Assembly (NCBI RefSeq): GCF_000247815.1
Contig: NC_021674.1
Coordinates: forward strand, 29,204,901-29,268,900
Length of the DNA stretch: 64,000 nucleotides
Direction: 5' to 3'
Source of the DNA: Ficedula albicollis
Lineage: Eukaryota; Chordata; Aves; Passeriformes; Muscicapidae
Every line of letters starts with the position of its first letter. Position 1 is the first letter of the stretch. Below are positions 1 through 13,605 of the stretch, piece by piece. The notes below the pieces were generated by a model. It had not been told where the DNA came from. It saw only the letters and a list, made by a program, of their open reading frames with translations, and searched no databases. A program made the translations under genes and the position numbers.

Positions 1-3000
1 CCATACTAGAATCAGTCTGACAGACCAGAACATAAGTCGGATTTCCATTGACATCTGTAGGCTAAATTTGCAGCTGACATAACACAAAGTATTGCCATAA
101 GGAAGAATGTATTTCCAAGGCTTTTCTCCACCTATGGACTGGATGAGTAAAAAATAAAAATTAAAAAAAAAAAAAAGGAAATATTTAATTTTCAATTTCA
201 CACCAGCCAGAGAACTTCCCAGAAACACTTTTTCTGTTTGCTGTTATTGAACACTGAGGGGAGAAAGCTGCTGCTGCTGACCTCAGAATCTCCAATTTAC
301 CCCCTCACTTTTGTTGCAGCTTTCCCCATTACAGGGGGGTCACTGATTTGCTAACATAGTTGTTCCTCCCTCACTAGCAGGTGCTGACATCAAACATGTT
401 GGTTATTCATGAGTGCAGTATGCCCCTCAATGATAGGACTTGACCTCTTGTTTGTTCTTTTTGTCCTGTGTTTAGACCAATTTATGATCACAAAATTGCT
501 TTGGGCCTTTTGAATCCTCCAGGCTTGTACATTTCCACTGCATGATTGCTTCCTTACATAATGGGGTAGCAATCAGTAATTGATGAGTTAATATTTCCCT
601 TTCCTAGCTAATTAGCTTCCGATCACAGTGCTGCCATCAGGAATGTTCGGGTGCCATAGATTATTATACCAGTCAGGGCTCTAAGCCAGGAAATATCCAG
701 AGCTTTTAGTGCTGGTAGGTGTTGCATTTGTTGTAGGTGCTCTTTTCCAGATGTGATAGGAAGCCAAGGTTTGTTCTACACTGGATTGCTAGAACATCAC
801 AGTCTCTCCACATATTTTATCTTCTAACTCAAATTTACTCCCAAAATTTCTTTTGCGGGTTTGGTTAAATAGACATGACATCTGAATTGAATACATTATA
901 TTCTCCCCTATCTAAGCTAGTATGAAGAATTACCATGTGATACAAATTTATATTCTTTTTTATAGAAAGGATTAATTGGAAGTTAAAATGACTTTTGTTC
1001 AGGGATTTTGCAATCTGCATCAAATATTTTGTGATCTTCAGCTGACAAGTATTCAATTTTAGGCACTGCTGGCATATTAAAAATTTAAACAATAAGTGAA
1101 ACAAGAAGGAATTTAGAAAAAATCCTTGTCAGTGTCTCTCATGGAAGTTGTTACAGAGAGAAGACCCATGGTAATGCTACTGATACAAACGTTATAATTT
1201 TATCTACTTACTCTAAACTCTGTGTTCTTGAACCTGTCCCACCCTTCATACCTATTTATGTCCATATATGCACATTTTGATTAAGTACAAGAAAGGAAAA
1301 AAAGTTACATATTCCAGAAGTGGACGACTCAGTGTGGATTTTTCTGAGGAAAGAATGAGTTTCTATGATTAATGTTTATGTGCAGGTTTTATACATCACA
1401 AACTCATGTTCTTGTACTGCCATTTGAAAATTTGCCAGGGGTACGAAAAGTAGGAACTTTATCAACTGCTAATGTGTTCCTACAGAACTGGCATAGACCA
1501 TATTTTCCAAATAAGTTATCAGATTCATCCATTTATCTCCAAGAATTTTACATTCTCCCAGTCTGTGATACACATTTCCTTTGATGGACCACTGACAGTA
1601 GAAGAGATGTTTTTAAAATTCAGGATAGAAACTGAACTTTGTAAAACAGTCCCTGTTGGAACAGGGATTGTGTCAGACTGGTTATTACTATTAGGCAAAA
1701 TTAATTTCCTTGGTTATTGCTGCAACTATTTATGTATGTGTGGAATTTCATTTACAAAGGAAACATGTTATTAAGAAAATGTATGCAATCAAAACCAATA
1801 TAATTATTCTGGTTTTGATAAATGGTACTTTTTTTCCTCTAAATGTAAAAGTCCTACTTCTAAAACAATTCTCAGGACAGCTTTGATAACACCAACACTG
1901 ATGGATTATCCTAAAAATCACAATCTTTTATCTCCAAAAGACACTGATACAAACTCTTATGTCATTAGAAGTTTTTTTTTTCCCCTGAGAGCTGGTCAAT
2001 ATCCTTTAACTTTCTTTGTAACTGTTGCTCAAAAAGCTTGAAGTACAATAGTTTGGAAAAATAGAATACCGCACAAAGGAAGCAATGCTGTATCTTTTAC
2101 TTGGACAAATAAAATAGACACGACAAGCAACAATATATTTTTTAGTGCTAGCATTTCCTATAATAAATGGTCGATTATTTAATTCAGTATAAAGGATCTT
2201 TTTTACATACTCAGAGGAAAAAAACACCAAAAACAAACAAGAAACAAAAAACAACTGCAAAACCTAGCAAAAAATCAATTCTGACCTTCAAATACCATGC
2301 ACCTATGCTTCCCAATACCATGTGTTTGCAACTCCTGATGGCATGGGTTTTGTCTATCTTTCTCTTTCATTCTTAAACAAGCTGCAAGATACAAGAGTAG
2401 GTAAAGATAAGGGGAAAAAAGGTTACCTTTACTTAGGAAGATGTTGCATTTTATTCATTGTGTGCACACAGATTTAAATACCAGACAGGAATGCATCGAC
2501 TTTTTGAAAGTTCAGTTTCATGCAGTGAAAACCTGCAGCTTACCAAGCTAAATTCAATGAAAGAAAGAAATTAAATAGAGAATGACAGCTGGGAACTGTT
2601 TCACATCCTGGAGGATCCCAAAGGCAAAATCAGGCAAGAGAGATGAAAATCAGTAAATAGAAAAAGGGGGGAAAAAATAATCTGGTGATAGATAGACAGT
2701 TGCAAATAAAATATTTATGGTTTTTTGTAAATTAATCTATGAGATTGTAATAACAGAAGAAAAAGGCTAACTAGAAATTTAAATGGAAGCATTTGAAGAT
2801 GTAATTTGCATTATTAAGCATTTATTAAAGTCTATGAATTGTACAAAATATACAAAATTTGATTACAAACTGGACTTAATAGCAAGCAGAAATTGAAGTT
2901 CTTGCCAAATGGCAGAAGTTGTTTCTGAAAACAGTTTCAAAGTTTTAGAAACTCAGAACCCAGCTTTTCCAACAGACAAGTGATAACAGATAAGAGAAAC

Positions 3001-5914
3001 CTCACTTTCACTCTACAAGTGCTAAGTGCTATTTTGTATTCATCCTTCCATTCAATTTCAGCCCAAGGTAATGCCTTAAAACAATCTCACCTATAATGTC
3101 TTCATTGCTTTCTGATGTAAATCTAGAATGCATAATGTGTTTCAGCTGAAAAAATTGTATCCTGATTTTATAGATAGCATTCAGTCCTCACTGTATAACT
3201 GAAAACTTGAAACCTCACACAAAGTCACAACTCCTGTTACTGTGTATTCCTCTCACATCATTAGAGAACTCTCTTCAAATCCAACTCTTCGTGCCTGTCA
3301 CAGCTACCAGAACAAGCGCCAGTGGTTGCCATTCTCCCACTTCAACAGTTCTGTGGAAAGAACAGGGAGAGTCTCCAAGGCAATCCCACCTATGTTCACT
3401 ATCCACCAGAGTTGAACCTATAAGGTCCTGCTTCACACTTTATATTTTTAGAGCACAAAGCTGTGATCTCTTTCTCTTGCACACTTTGGGATCACACACA
3501 ATGAAGTTTTAAGCTATAGGCTGAGGGGGCCTGTGCTCCTCTCTCCTTATGGCTGCATAGCCAGAGTAAAGGTTACAATGGGATCAGCCTACGAGCGTGG
3601 GATTTTTGTGCAGAATCTCATGGTTCTTCAGGACACACATGAAATCTAAATATGAAAACTTCAACTCCTGGAGCAACTGTCCATTGTCCAGCTGCATGCG
3701 ACACATGGAATGCTGAAGCAAAGGAGCATGTATAAAATCTGAAAATCTCACAGCAATTGAGATTAGATTGCTTCTATTTCTCAGGGCTGATCTTTCACTA
3801 AAAAGAGCACCAGTATAAGGCCTCTAAAACTGAGAGATGTCATATAGCTGGTCTGTCACTGGAGGCAGTTGCAGGTAGAGCTCACATCTCTGTAGCCTAA
3901 AAGTGCACATTTATTTTTAGACTATATTTTGCACATTTTTAGCATATTAAATCAATGCATAGAGGTCATATTTTTTTCTGATGTGAATTTCACATCTTTC
4001 TTCATCTCTCTTACTTAGAAATGCTGAATTTGCTTAATAAAAGTCTCTCCATCGGTAGCTACTGACCTGAATCTGACTTCAATTAATCACCTTGTAGTAT
4101 TTCTGTTCCTACTGTCCTACTGGTAAGGCCTCAGTCACAGCAATGTTAATTTGGGAGCTCCAAAGCTGCACAGTCAAAAGAGAGCACCCACCACAAGAAA
4201 TATTCAATACACAGGTAGAGAATTGGAATGTTTCTAGCTGGAACTGTTGATAGTGCCTTTCCACCTTCATTCTGAAGTAGATCAAACATGGAAAGGGGGC
4301 TATCAGATGATTCTGTGAATGGAACAAAACTTTTCCCACTTTGGAACTTTATTGACTTGGAGCAGAAAACTGTGAGTCTTGCTGACCACACCCTGGCTCT
4401 CCAATTTCTTAATCATCTCACAGGTGGGAGTCCCAGAGTCCCTGTTGCAGCAGTATTGTCAACAGTATATTATTGTGGCAGTGATTGGTACCTGCTGTTC
4501 TTCACCCCTCAGCAGTCTCACAGCAGAAGGGCTCAGTCTGTTTTGTGACAGAGGCTGACGGGAAGCAGAAGTTCTTCAGAGTTCTTTATTCTTGGAGAAG
4601 AGAAAAAATCCCCTGTAAAAGTTTCTACCCCACTTTCATCTTATTTGTGAAGAAAAAAGGATAAAACTCTTTCTCACTTCCCACTGAAAACCCAAGACAG
4701 CAGAAGCATCCTCTTTTGAGTGGCTAAGCGTTGTCATGCCATCGCATTTCTTTGTACGCCTCTGAGTTTCCTTTTGTGCAGATATGCGAACCAAACCTTA
4801 CACAAGAAAATGTTTGTGGAAAATATTAAAAAAATTGTCCTCAGCCAACTGAAAGTTGGTTTATTCTCTAATGAACTATTTACAGACTATTCTCCCACCT
4901 CGTTCTGAGCTCCAATTTTTAGGCAAAGCAGTGTGCCAAGCATTTTAAACTGTATCTATCCATCCAAACATTTCTAGTGATATAATCACTGAAGGCCATC
5001 CATGAGTCAGGATGGACAAGAGGAATGAATTAATCACATCTCCATCACTAATTGCAATGTTTTCAATACAGCCAGATGGCTGCTTGCCAGTGGTGGCAGC
5101 AGCTCTGTGAAGTGCCAGTTTCTCTCACTTAATATTTTTTCTAAATAGAAACTTCAGAGAAAACTGAGCAGATATCTGGAGGTTTTTGAAACAGAACGAA
5201 GTTGTGTCTTGAGAAAAATTTGATCAAAATCTTCTCAGTTTGCCCACTAACATTTAAGAGAACTCTTGTATTCAACTGAAGGTTGGATCAATTAATTCTT
5301 TAAATAAGTACATAAATAAATAAATAAAAACTGGAACTGAGAGAGAGAGAGATACACAGCTTCAATTCCCTACTTCTCTTCCTCCTGTAGAGCTTAATTG
5401 ATACACTCCTGTTATTCAGACAAGTAATGGAAACTGAAACTACAGCTTTTGCCTGAGACATATATGTGGATAAATTTAGTTAATGTAGTTACTGGCTTTC
5501 TAATCAATCCTTTGAGACTCTCATGGATTCCTGCCCATGGGTAACTGTGAGGAAATAAATTTAACATCTGAAGAAGTGTTTAAATATAACCAGCTTGAAA
5601 TGTTATAGATAAAATTTCTACTCTCACTCCAGGTCCACATACAGGCTCTAGTGATACTGACATAGATACTACTGATTTACACTAGTAGAAGGCATAAAGC
5701 AGATATCAGTGAATTTACATATTTCTCTCTGGAGTTTTAGTGCCCTCTTTTTCATTTTCATTTTAGCATCAATACTATTGTTTGGGGGTTTTTTCCCCAT
5801 GTGTTTCCTTATTGAATTATGGCATAATTTATTCTTGGGAAAACAGCCTCATCATTTAAAAGCTGTCTCCAGATTTCATTTGCATTTCTACTCCTTTGCT
5901 TCTGAATAAAATTT
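1..5914. other. Unique AT-rich non-coding DNA
   Basis: No gene, RNA gene or recognisable transposon is seen. All reading frames are short and interrupted, and none resembles a known domain. Minor low-complexity patches are an A-rich stretch near 150-180, a CAAA-like A-rich stretch near 2216-2262, an AAAT run at 5311-5330 and a GA run at 5339-5352. It could be intergenic or intronic. Confidence 0.6.
5311..5352. repeat. Short AAAT and GA microsatellites
   Basis: An AAAT-type run of about four units is followed a few bases later by a GA dinucleotide run of about seven units. Both are simple repeats read directly from the sequence. Confidence 0.85.
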
Positions 5915-6026
5915 TGTTCTTGAAGGTTAGCTGGAAAGATGGTGACTGCCACAGTCCTGAGAATATTGCATGTTCTTGAAGGTTAGCTGGAAAGATGGTG
6001 ACTACCACAGTCCTGAGAATACTGCA
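5915..6026. repeat. Tandem duplication, 56 bp x 2
   Basis: Two adjacent 56-base copies (5915-5970 and 5971-6026) begin TGTTCTTGAAGG and end in TGCA. They differ at two positions (GACTGCC versus GACTACC, and ATATTGCA versus ATACTGCA). There is no spacer. The substitutions suggest a duplication that is not brand new, or two alleles placed in series by the assembler. Confidence 0.93.
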
Positions 6027-7854
6027 AAGCCTCACAGCAGTTCAGCTAGAGGAGACACTTCATCATGGGATCTGGGGCCTTGTCAGCAGCAAATAGCAGC
6101 ATGAGATACTGACATGGGCCATTTCAGTGTTTCTGAGAGATGTGGACTGCTAATGAATGCACCCAGAAACTAAATGTTTCCTGATTCTGTATGACAGAAA
6201 GGAACTGATAAAAAATTCTAATGCAGTTATTAGCCTGCTAGTACATGAGAGGAAGCTCATGAGGCAGAAAGGGATACCCCAACATAGCAGCATTTGAATA
6301 TCTTTTAGTGGAAACAGTATTAGCCTTGGGTACTCTCTTAAAATCTTAGCAAATAGTTTCACTGAGCTGACACCATGCAGGAGATTCAAAAACCCTGACG
6401 CTGCAGTCATGTTCTTGCTGGTGAAGCACAGTGTGTTGGTGAAAGAATGGCCTAACAGGACCTTCCCAACATGAAACCAAGGCTCACTGTGGTGAATTAA
6501 TGGATGCAATCCTGGATGTACTAGAAATCACACAAGGTTGTTGCTCTCCCAATCTACAAGTGCAACACTCATTTGCAATATGCTCATTTGCAAGATAGAA
6601 AATTTGAGGCATTTTGTTTCAATTTTAACCTTCTTTCCACTGTAAATAAATATAGAATAAATGCAGAAGAAAACCAGTTAGACAAATATTATTGTGAGCT
6701 GAAAAATCTCTGAATTAAAATTTCATTATCATTATTCCTTGACCTAGCAGTGACATGCACAGATTTTAAAGAGTTGTACTGGGTTTTTAGTATGCATCTT
6801 CCAGTAGCGCTTTTGGAAGGCTGATTAAGCGTTCCCTTGGGATTCAGAGAGAATTCAGTGTGTTATTTTGTTTTGGCACCAAAATCTTTCATAAGCATAG
6901 GGGTTTTAGTTGCAGTCTCATGAAGAAATTTATCTGCTTTCTTTGACTTTCATTGAAGTTGTCACCAACTTGAAAAATTGTCATAGCTTCAGAGAAATTC
7001 TATCATTTCTGAAAAGTGAAGGATATTAAACTGCCTCTCCCCAAAGTTATAACAAGATTCTTGACTTTGTCTTAGGCAAGTTCATTAAAGTACTCTGTAG
7101 CTCTAAGCAGGAGTGTTTTTTTCAGTTCTGAATGCTGACATGGAAAATGGAAATAATGGTCATTATTACAGTTATCAGTCACTTAATGCCGAACTATGCC
7201 TTGAGGATGTTTTACAGTATATGCAACTGCCCCTTGCTGAACGTTTAAGTCTGTGTTGAATTCTAATCAGGGTTTCTAATATCTTTTTCTATTTTTTTCT
7301 TTTTAATTGCTGCATATTCATTTCTCCCCACTGCTCCATCTTTACATACAGCTTTTCTCTTCATGAACTCTTTCAACTTATCACAATTCTTTATAAAACG
7401 CATCCACTGTTTCTTAGAGGGTTTTCACATTTGCATCTTTCTCTTATATGGACTGTCCTCTGTTCCCTGTATGTGCCTCTTCTTTTCTTTGCAACCACAG
7501 AAATGAGAAGGGAAGAACACTGACCGAATAGCTCAATTGCCCGAGGCTGAGGGTGGGATTGGGCTGTATGACAGACTTCCAAGACTGATTTCTGGTGGCA
7601 GGCAGCAGGTAGATGTTGCACAGTGAGTGCTGCATCGACATGCTGGAGTTGTACACAGAACAGGCCAGGCTTCACTGCACGTAGACCTCTCTGTCTCTGG
7701 TACTTCCAGAGTTCTGGGAATTTCCTCAGCTACACAAGCCGAAAGAATGGTCCACATGCACCACTGTCCCTGCTCCTCACCCTGACTGCCTGCATCCTTT
7801 GACCACACCTTAGATGCTGCATTTTCTATCTTCCAGTCACCAGGCTATGGATAA
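6027..7854. other. Unique non-coding DNA
   Basis: No gene is supported. The longest open frame (minus strand, 6150-6509, 119 codons) shows no recognisable domain, membrane pattern or gene context, and is treated as chance. No transposon is recognised. Confidence 0.55.
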
Positions 7855-8058
7855 GGATGTGCTTATACATCTCATACTAGTATACAGGCCCCACCTAGTT
7901 TGATATTTTCCTCAAAACACACAACTCCCAAAATCAGAGGAATATATCAGGCTTGTGGATGTGCTTATACATCTCATACTAGTATACAGGCCCCACCTAG
8001 TTTGATATTTTCCTCAAAACACACAACTCCCAAAATCAGAGGAATATATCAGGCTTGT
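7855..8058. repeat. Perfect tandem duplication, 102 bp x 2
   Basis: Copies at 7855-7956 and 7957-8058 both start GGATGTGCTTATACATC and end AGGCTTGT. I see no mismatch between them over 102 bases and no spacer. Perfect identity in non-coding DNA means a very recent duplication or an assembly duplication. Confidence 0.95.
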
Positions 8059-9291
8059 GTCTTGATAATGTAAGGTTTGCTCTTTTTTTTTATGGAAGAA
8101 TAACATTGGACTCTCATCCACTCTAATTTTTAAAAAATGGATCCCTGAGGCATGTTACTATTATGGTTTTTAAATTCATTATTTTAAGACTATTTTATGA
8201 TTTTTCAAGGGCATAACTCATCATTCTCGGATGCCTGGAATTAACAGTACCAAGTGACAGTAAAAACAAGGCTCCATCATAGCATAAGCCCTTAGGCAAC
8301 ACTGTAGCAATAAAACAAACACTATCTTACTGCTACAAAGCTATTTCTGGGTCCCTCTGGGTGTCAGCAGGACTTAAGCAGAGCATAAAAAGAAGTGAAT
8401 TTCAAGATGCATCTAAGTGTTTGTGATAAAACAGCGCAGCTTCTGAGGAATTAATTCTACTCACAGGGAGAAGTTTCCACATCCACTGTACAGCAGAATT
8501 ATCTAATGAACAGTTTTACAGGGCAAGTTTCTAATGCAGTGTCTACACCTTTCCTGTCACTATTGTGGCTACAAGCTATTCTCTCTCCTCAGAAATACAG
8601 TGTTGTTTTGTGGAATATTACGGAAAATGAATTGCAAGGGAAAACAGTTTTGTTGCTTGATAAATTAAATATCATTTTGAGCTCTTAGAATTTTAGTTAA
8701 AAAGTCATAAACACGTGTTTGTTTTGCTAGGACAATGAAAAGCCATTTAGCTACTGAAGTGCCAATTAACTAAAATTCTGTGCTGGTGCTACTGATGTAA
8801 ATCAGGCTATTAGATAGGCAGTGCAAATGAAGATGCAGAATTGGTTGCAGCCATTAAGCTGTTGATAATTGAGATGAAACGGAAGGCCACACATGGAATT
8901 TGACACTGTCAGTATAGAGAGTTTAGTAGTCTTTTTTCATTGCAAGAATTTGTGGACCATGAAGTGATAGCACCAGTGAAAACATGACAATGTAATAGCA
9001 TGACACACTGTAATGCTTTATCCATTATTGCAAAACAATTGGGAAATATGGTGGTGATGGAACATTACCTCCCACATTTTCCATTGAACCTTTCCATTCT
9101 GCTGTTTCTCATGGAACTGCTGAAACTGACAACAATGGAAGACTTCCCAGGGAAATTTGATCACAGGGAAGGGTTCGTATTATAGTCACTAATAAAAACA
9201 CCTCAAGAGCCCAGATTTCCACCAGAGAATCTCCACGAAGTACTATTTACCCCTCCAACACTGTAGATGGCTTGCCTTTCAGGAGCACATC
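8059..9291. other. Unique non-coding DNA, part possibly conserved
   Basis: No gene or transposon is seen. The part at about 8690-8910 is repeat-free and has several TAAT/ATTA-type homeodomain cores and an ATGCAAAT-like motif (GTGCAAATGAA near 8822). This resembles vertebrate conserved non-coding elements, but that impression comes from composition only. Confidence 0.4.
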
Positions 9292-9456
9292 AGAGCAAAA
9301 ATGCCTAAATAACACACAGAGAAATAAAGATACCTGAAATTTAATTCAGGGAAGTTGATAAGTCACATGAAGAGAGGCAGAAGAGCAAAAATGCCTAAAT
9401 AACACACAGAGAAATTTAATTCAGGGAAGCTGATAAGGCACATGAAGAAAGGCAGA
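9292..9456. repeat. Tandem duplication, about 90 bp and 75 bp
   Basis: Copy 1 (about 9292-9381) and copy 2 (about 9382-9456) both begin AGAGCAAAAATGCC. Copy 2 lacks 15 bases, and the break in copy 1 is flanked by AAAT on both sides, so the deletion runs between short direct repeats. A few substitutions also separate the copies (GAAGTTGATAAGT versus GAAGCTGATAAGG). Confidence 0.92.
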
Positions 9457-11201
9457 ACTCAGCTGAGGAAAATGATTAGGAAAGAAGTTACTTCAGTTGC
9501 ATCTCAGAGAGATTTTAACAACTGAAAGGCTTTAACAGCTGAAAGGCAATGCTTCCCCCGAGTTGTGTTTGACAGCTTTGAACTTTCTTGTAGACCCAGG
9601 GCCCAAACACAGTCAGTATTTAATTGTAAACAAGAAATCCAAAACATCCACCATACAGGAAAGTCACCCATATGCCATCATGAGAGTTTGAAGTGCAGCT
9701 TTCTCCCTTCCCCCATTGAAGCCTTCCCATTTCATATTAACAATATTAAGGTTTGAGTTAATGGTAGCATGAAAAAGGGTGAGCAGACCAGTAGTCTTGT
9801 TTGCTATTTTTGGTGCTCCTGGATGCCTAAGCATAGCTGTTCCCTGGCTAAGGCTTATGGAGTTAGATCCTTCCTAACCTTTCATTTCTCAAGTTAGGTA
9901 AAGTGTCTGAGGATAAGAAAACGAGGTAAGGAAAACCATGACCTCTCAGTATTTCTAGCTGAAACTACGCCGTTCTGTATAAAGCTCTTGGGCCAGACAG
10001 AGAAAGACAAGATAACTTATGAGTCTTAGGTGATTAGTCAGAAACTGAAGATAAGAATAGAAAACCTAAAACTATTATCCATTATAATAAAGAAAGCCTT
10101 TTGTCAAAAAATTATTCCAGCAAAAGCCAAGGTTCTTAAGGATTTTAGGCTGTAAATGAGAAGGTCTTTAGCAAATCATAATTTTCAAGGTAGTGCCTGT
10201 ATCTTCATATCAATGCACTTCTGAGATAATTTCCCATAAGTACTTCTGTGATTGAATTTCTTTGAAATTAACATTCACACAAAATATATGTATTAGCCTG
10301 CATATCTGAAGTCTTGTAAAAAAAATTACAATGCACTTTCTGCAAGCATTTATATTTGAAATAAATTACAGTCAGCCAATCATAAAGTGAGAGCCCTATA
10401 ACATGACTCCTATGATCAGACACATGGAAATGATACATATCCTTCTGAATTGCAGGCTGGCATAAGCCAAATCGTTGAACTGCAGAAAAACACAGGACAG
10501 CCAAAAAATTTCTCCAATGAAACAGGATTTTTAATGTATTTTTATTCATATCCATTTGTTATGATGCTCATCTTTCAACATGAGTTTTAAAGAGTGAAAT
10601 TATCTTTGTGACAAAATGAATTGGGCTTTACCAGGAGCCTGCCCCACCACTACTTCCGTGTTCTTCCTGGGCAGAAGTAGAAGAATTGAAAATGCTGAAG
10701 GGCTCATTCAACAGGGTAATGAGACTTTTTTATGAAAAAGGATGCTTTATTCTCTGTTATGTGTGTTACCAAGGAGAGTTGTAAGCAGAAGCCTTGAGGT
10801 TAATGAGCTATCTTAAGCATAAGGACCTAGGGTAATGGATGCCTGAGTCTGAATAAAATTTTACTAAGAAAACTGAGGAGCACGTACCTTTGAGATGCCT
10901 GATTTTTCCCTCTCCTCTCAAGATTCGATCTTGAGGAAGAAGTAAACAAATTTCCATATAACCCTTCCCATAGCTTGCTGTTAACATGAGGTGCTCAGCA
11001 TTAAGAACCACAATCCAGGATAATTACCAAGAAAAAAGGCTTCCAAACCATGAAGTTTGTTTATATTTTAAATATATGAGCTCCCAGTCTAAGTCTTTAT
11101 AGGTATATCTTCAGCTTTTCTAAATGAGAAAATTCCTCCACACCAGAATCTCGAGGGAAAGATTGATTTGTCAGTTATTTGCTTATACTGCATGTTTCTG
11201 G
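9457..11201. other. Unique non-coding DNA
   Basis: No gene, RNA gene or transposon is recognised. A small internal repeat (AACTGAAAGGC then AGCTGAAAGGC) lies near 9520-9550. A short inverted repeat, CTCAAGAT-TCG-ATCTTGAG, lies near 10918-10936. Neither is enough to call a functional site. Confidence 0.5.
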
Positions 11202-11316
11202 GAGCAGGCAGCAGCCTTAAGAAGAAAAATTGAGTGTCAGTGACCCAATAGATGGTAGAGCAGGCAGCAGCCTTAAGAAGAAAAATTGTCAGTGACCCAA
11301 TAGCCAATAGATGGTA
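11202..11316. repeat. Tandem duplication with indels, 56 bp and 59 bp
   Basis: Copies at 11202-11257 and 11258-11316 both start GAGCAGGCAGCAGCC and end GATGGTA. Copy 1 has four extra bases (GAGT) after AAAATT. Copy 2 has seven extra bases that repeat CCAATAG. Each copy therefore has its own indel, which suggests the duplication is old enough to have diverged. Confidence 0.92.
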
Positions 11317-11422
11317 GTATGTTCACATCAACTAGGAATAGCAATAGAAGATACAGACGAAAAGCTTTACAGTAAAACCTTGTTTGTAAGCCGGAGATCC
11401 CTAAATTATAAAAATGTACTCT

Positions 11423-11869
11423 GAGCACCACTGAAAATTGGTGGCAAGGGAGACTTTAATAACAGGGAACCAAATATCAATCCTTTGCCATAAAGAAAGT
11501 GTGGCTAGGAGGGACACAAATATCACCCACAGCTGTGCTTGAATTTTGTTTGTTCCTCAACTTACTTCTGAAACCAATAATATCTGCTCTGTGTGGACAA
11601 CAACTTTCAGGTACCAAACTCTTCCACCAGAAGAAGAGATGGCAGCCCTGGAGCACCACTGAAAATTGGTGGCAAGGGAGACTTTAATAACAGGGAACCA
11701 AATATCAATCCTTTGCCATAAAGAAAGTGTGGCTAGGAGGGACACAAATATCACCCACAGCTGTGCTTGAATTTTGTTTGTTCCTCAACTTACTTCTGAA
11801 ACCAATAATATCTGCTCTGTGTGGACAGCAACTTTCAGGTACCAAACTCTTCCACCAGAAGAAGAGATG
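11423..11869. repeat. Near-perfect direct duplication, 219 bp x 2
   Basis: Copies at 11423-11641 and 11651-11869 are separated by nine bases (GCAGCCCTG). They begin GAGCACCACTGAAAATTGG and end GAAGAAGAGATG. I find one difference (GGACAACAAC versus GGACAGCAAC). This is the longest local duplication in the window. The short frames inside it are stop-bounded and repeat because the DNA repeats, so it is not coding. Confidence 0.95.
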
Positions 11870-13605
11870 AAGAAAACAGTGATGAAATAGAAAGAGTTGA
11901 CACCTGGGCACCGGAACAGATACTGTGATTTCTCTTAATGACTTTTGTAGAGATACCTGAAATAAGACCTAATAAACATGCATGTGGGTTTTTTTCATTT
12001 TGCTGGGGGTGTGAGTGTTGTGTCTAAGAAGAGAACACAAACAGGCAGTAATGCATTTGTAGCTCAGACCTACTGAAATCAAACTTTGAACGGGTATTCC
12101 CCATGGACTGCAGTCTGACCTGAGCCTCATCCTCTGCGGGTGGCCAATCTTCTGTACCTTGTATTCAACTGCACAGCACAGTGCTGGGTGACCCTTCAGA
12201 GCAACAGGGGCAGGACCTTAGGAGGAGAATACATTTGTTCTTAAAAAGCTTGTAGGTTACTTTTGAAGTAAGGAAGAAGGAAGAAAAGCTTTAATGACTC
12301 AAAAAACTGTGCACAAAAGACTTGAGAAGAAAATATGGCTGATATAATTTCTGAAACATACGGAAAATCTCTTCAGAAAGTCAAATATTTCTTTGTACCT
12401 CAAGTTCTTTTGTCTTCAATGAAGAAGGTACATATGCTGAAAGCAGAGGGATAAATTTTAAGATCCCAAAAGAACAATACCAGAGAATCTGAATATATTT
12501 GAAGCTGTCCTTAAAGGGTGACTTGGAATATGCGATAGCATCTCAATGATCCAATAGTGAAAACTCCTTTTATACTTTTCTCCTTCCTTTCTCCTGAATC
12601 ATGTCCCCTGTGCCTGAAATCAGTTACTCTTGCCTTCACAGGAAAATTCAGATTTCTCTATACTTGGAGTTCTGTATGGGCCTGGATTTTATAAACCATG
12701 AATGCTCTAAACTTTTAACACACATTCAGCTAACCTTTGTTAGCTGAAAATTCATGCTCAGAATATGAACAGACAGGAATTGATAGAAGAAAAAAATGGT
12801 CTATAGACACTTTTGAACTTTTTTACCTCAATCTAGAACAGTGAGATAAGAGAATTTTGGTCTTTGTTTAAAAAACAAAGTCAGATGGTAAAAATTCGCT
12901 TTGTTTTCTATGTTCTTATGAAGCAGATACAAAAATGATGATGAACTAGTTGCAATATATCCTTGCATACTTCTGCTCAGTAATAGGATCAAGCTGGGGA
13001 AAGGGAAAGGAGGGAGGATAAAAAAACATGCAACCATTTATGCAAATCAGGTGTGGTCTTTTAAACCAGTGACAAATGGTGAATAGAAACTGAATGAATT
13101 GAACTGTAAATAAATAAAATAAAATAAAACCAAACAATGTATTATAAAGAAATAGAATTAAGTAGAGGGGACATGGACAAATATACTGAATAAACTATGT
13201 AAAAACAGAGGGCACATAAAGAAAGTGATACTAAAGACAAAGAGAAGAAAAGGCAGACTGTTTTAAAATTGATAGGTATGTATAACAAACCTCATTAAGA
13301 TTTTATGGAGCTTCACAAGAGATCCCAGCTCTTGCACTGTGGTGCTCATCATCCCTGTAATCTGCAGGAGCAGCTATTCTGACCAAGGAAGTTTGATATA
13401 ATATTGGCCTTTAGGATAGGCCTGCTTGAATTTGTGTTTAAAAAATCCTCATTAATTGTCACATGACAGTAGTGATCTCAGCAAAAGAGCTGGAGCTAGC
13501 GGGAGAAATAGATCAGAGGGCTATGTTGAAAATGCATGCTGTTGCAATAGCCAATAAGAAATGGTCTTATATGTAACAAACAGAAATGTCATTTTAATCA
13601 CTTGG
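11870..13605. other. Unique non-coding DNA
   Basis: No gene or transposon is seen. An AAATA-type simple repeat lies at about 13107-13131. The rest is AT-rich unique sequence with stops in all frames. Confidence 0.55.

Noticed and set aside
150..180. A-rich stretch as a retroposon tail
   Set aside because: No retroposon body is recognisable upstream on either strand and no target duplication is seen.
6150..6509. 119-codon minus-strand frame
   Set aside because: No domain or transposon protein similarity that I can recognise, and no supporting context.
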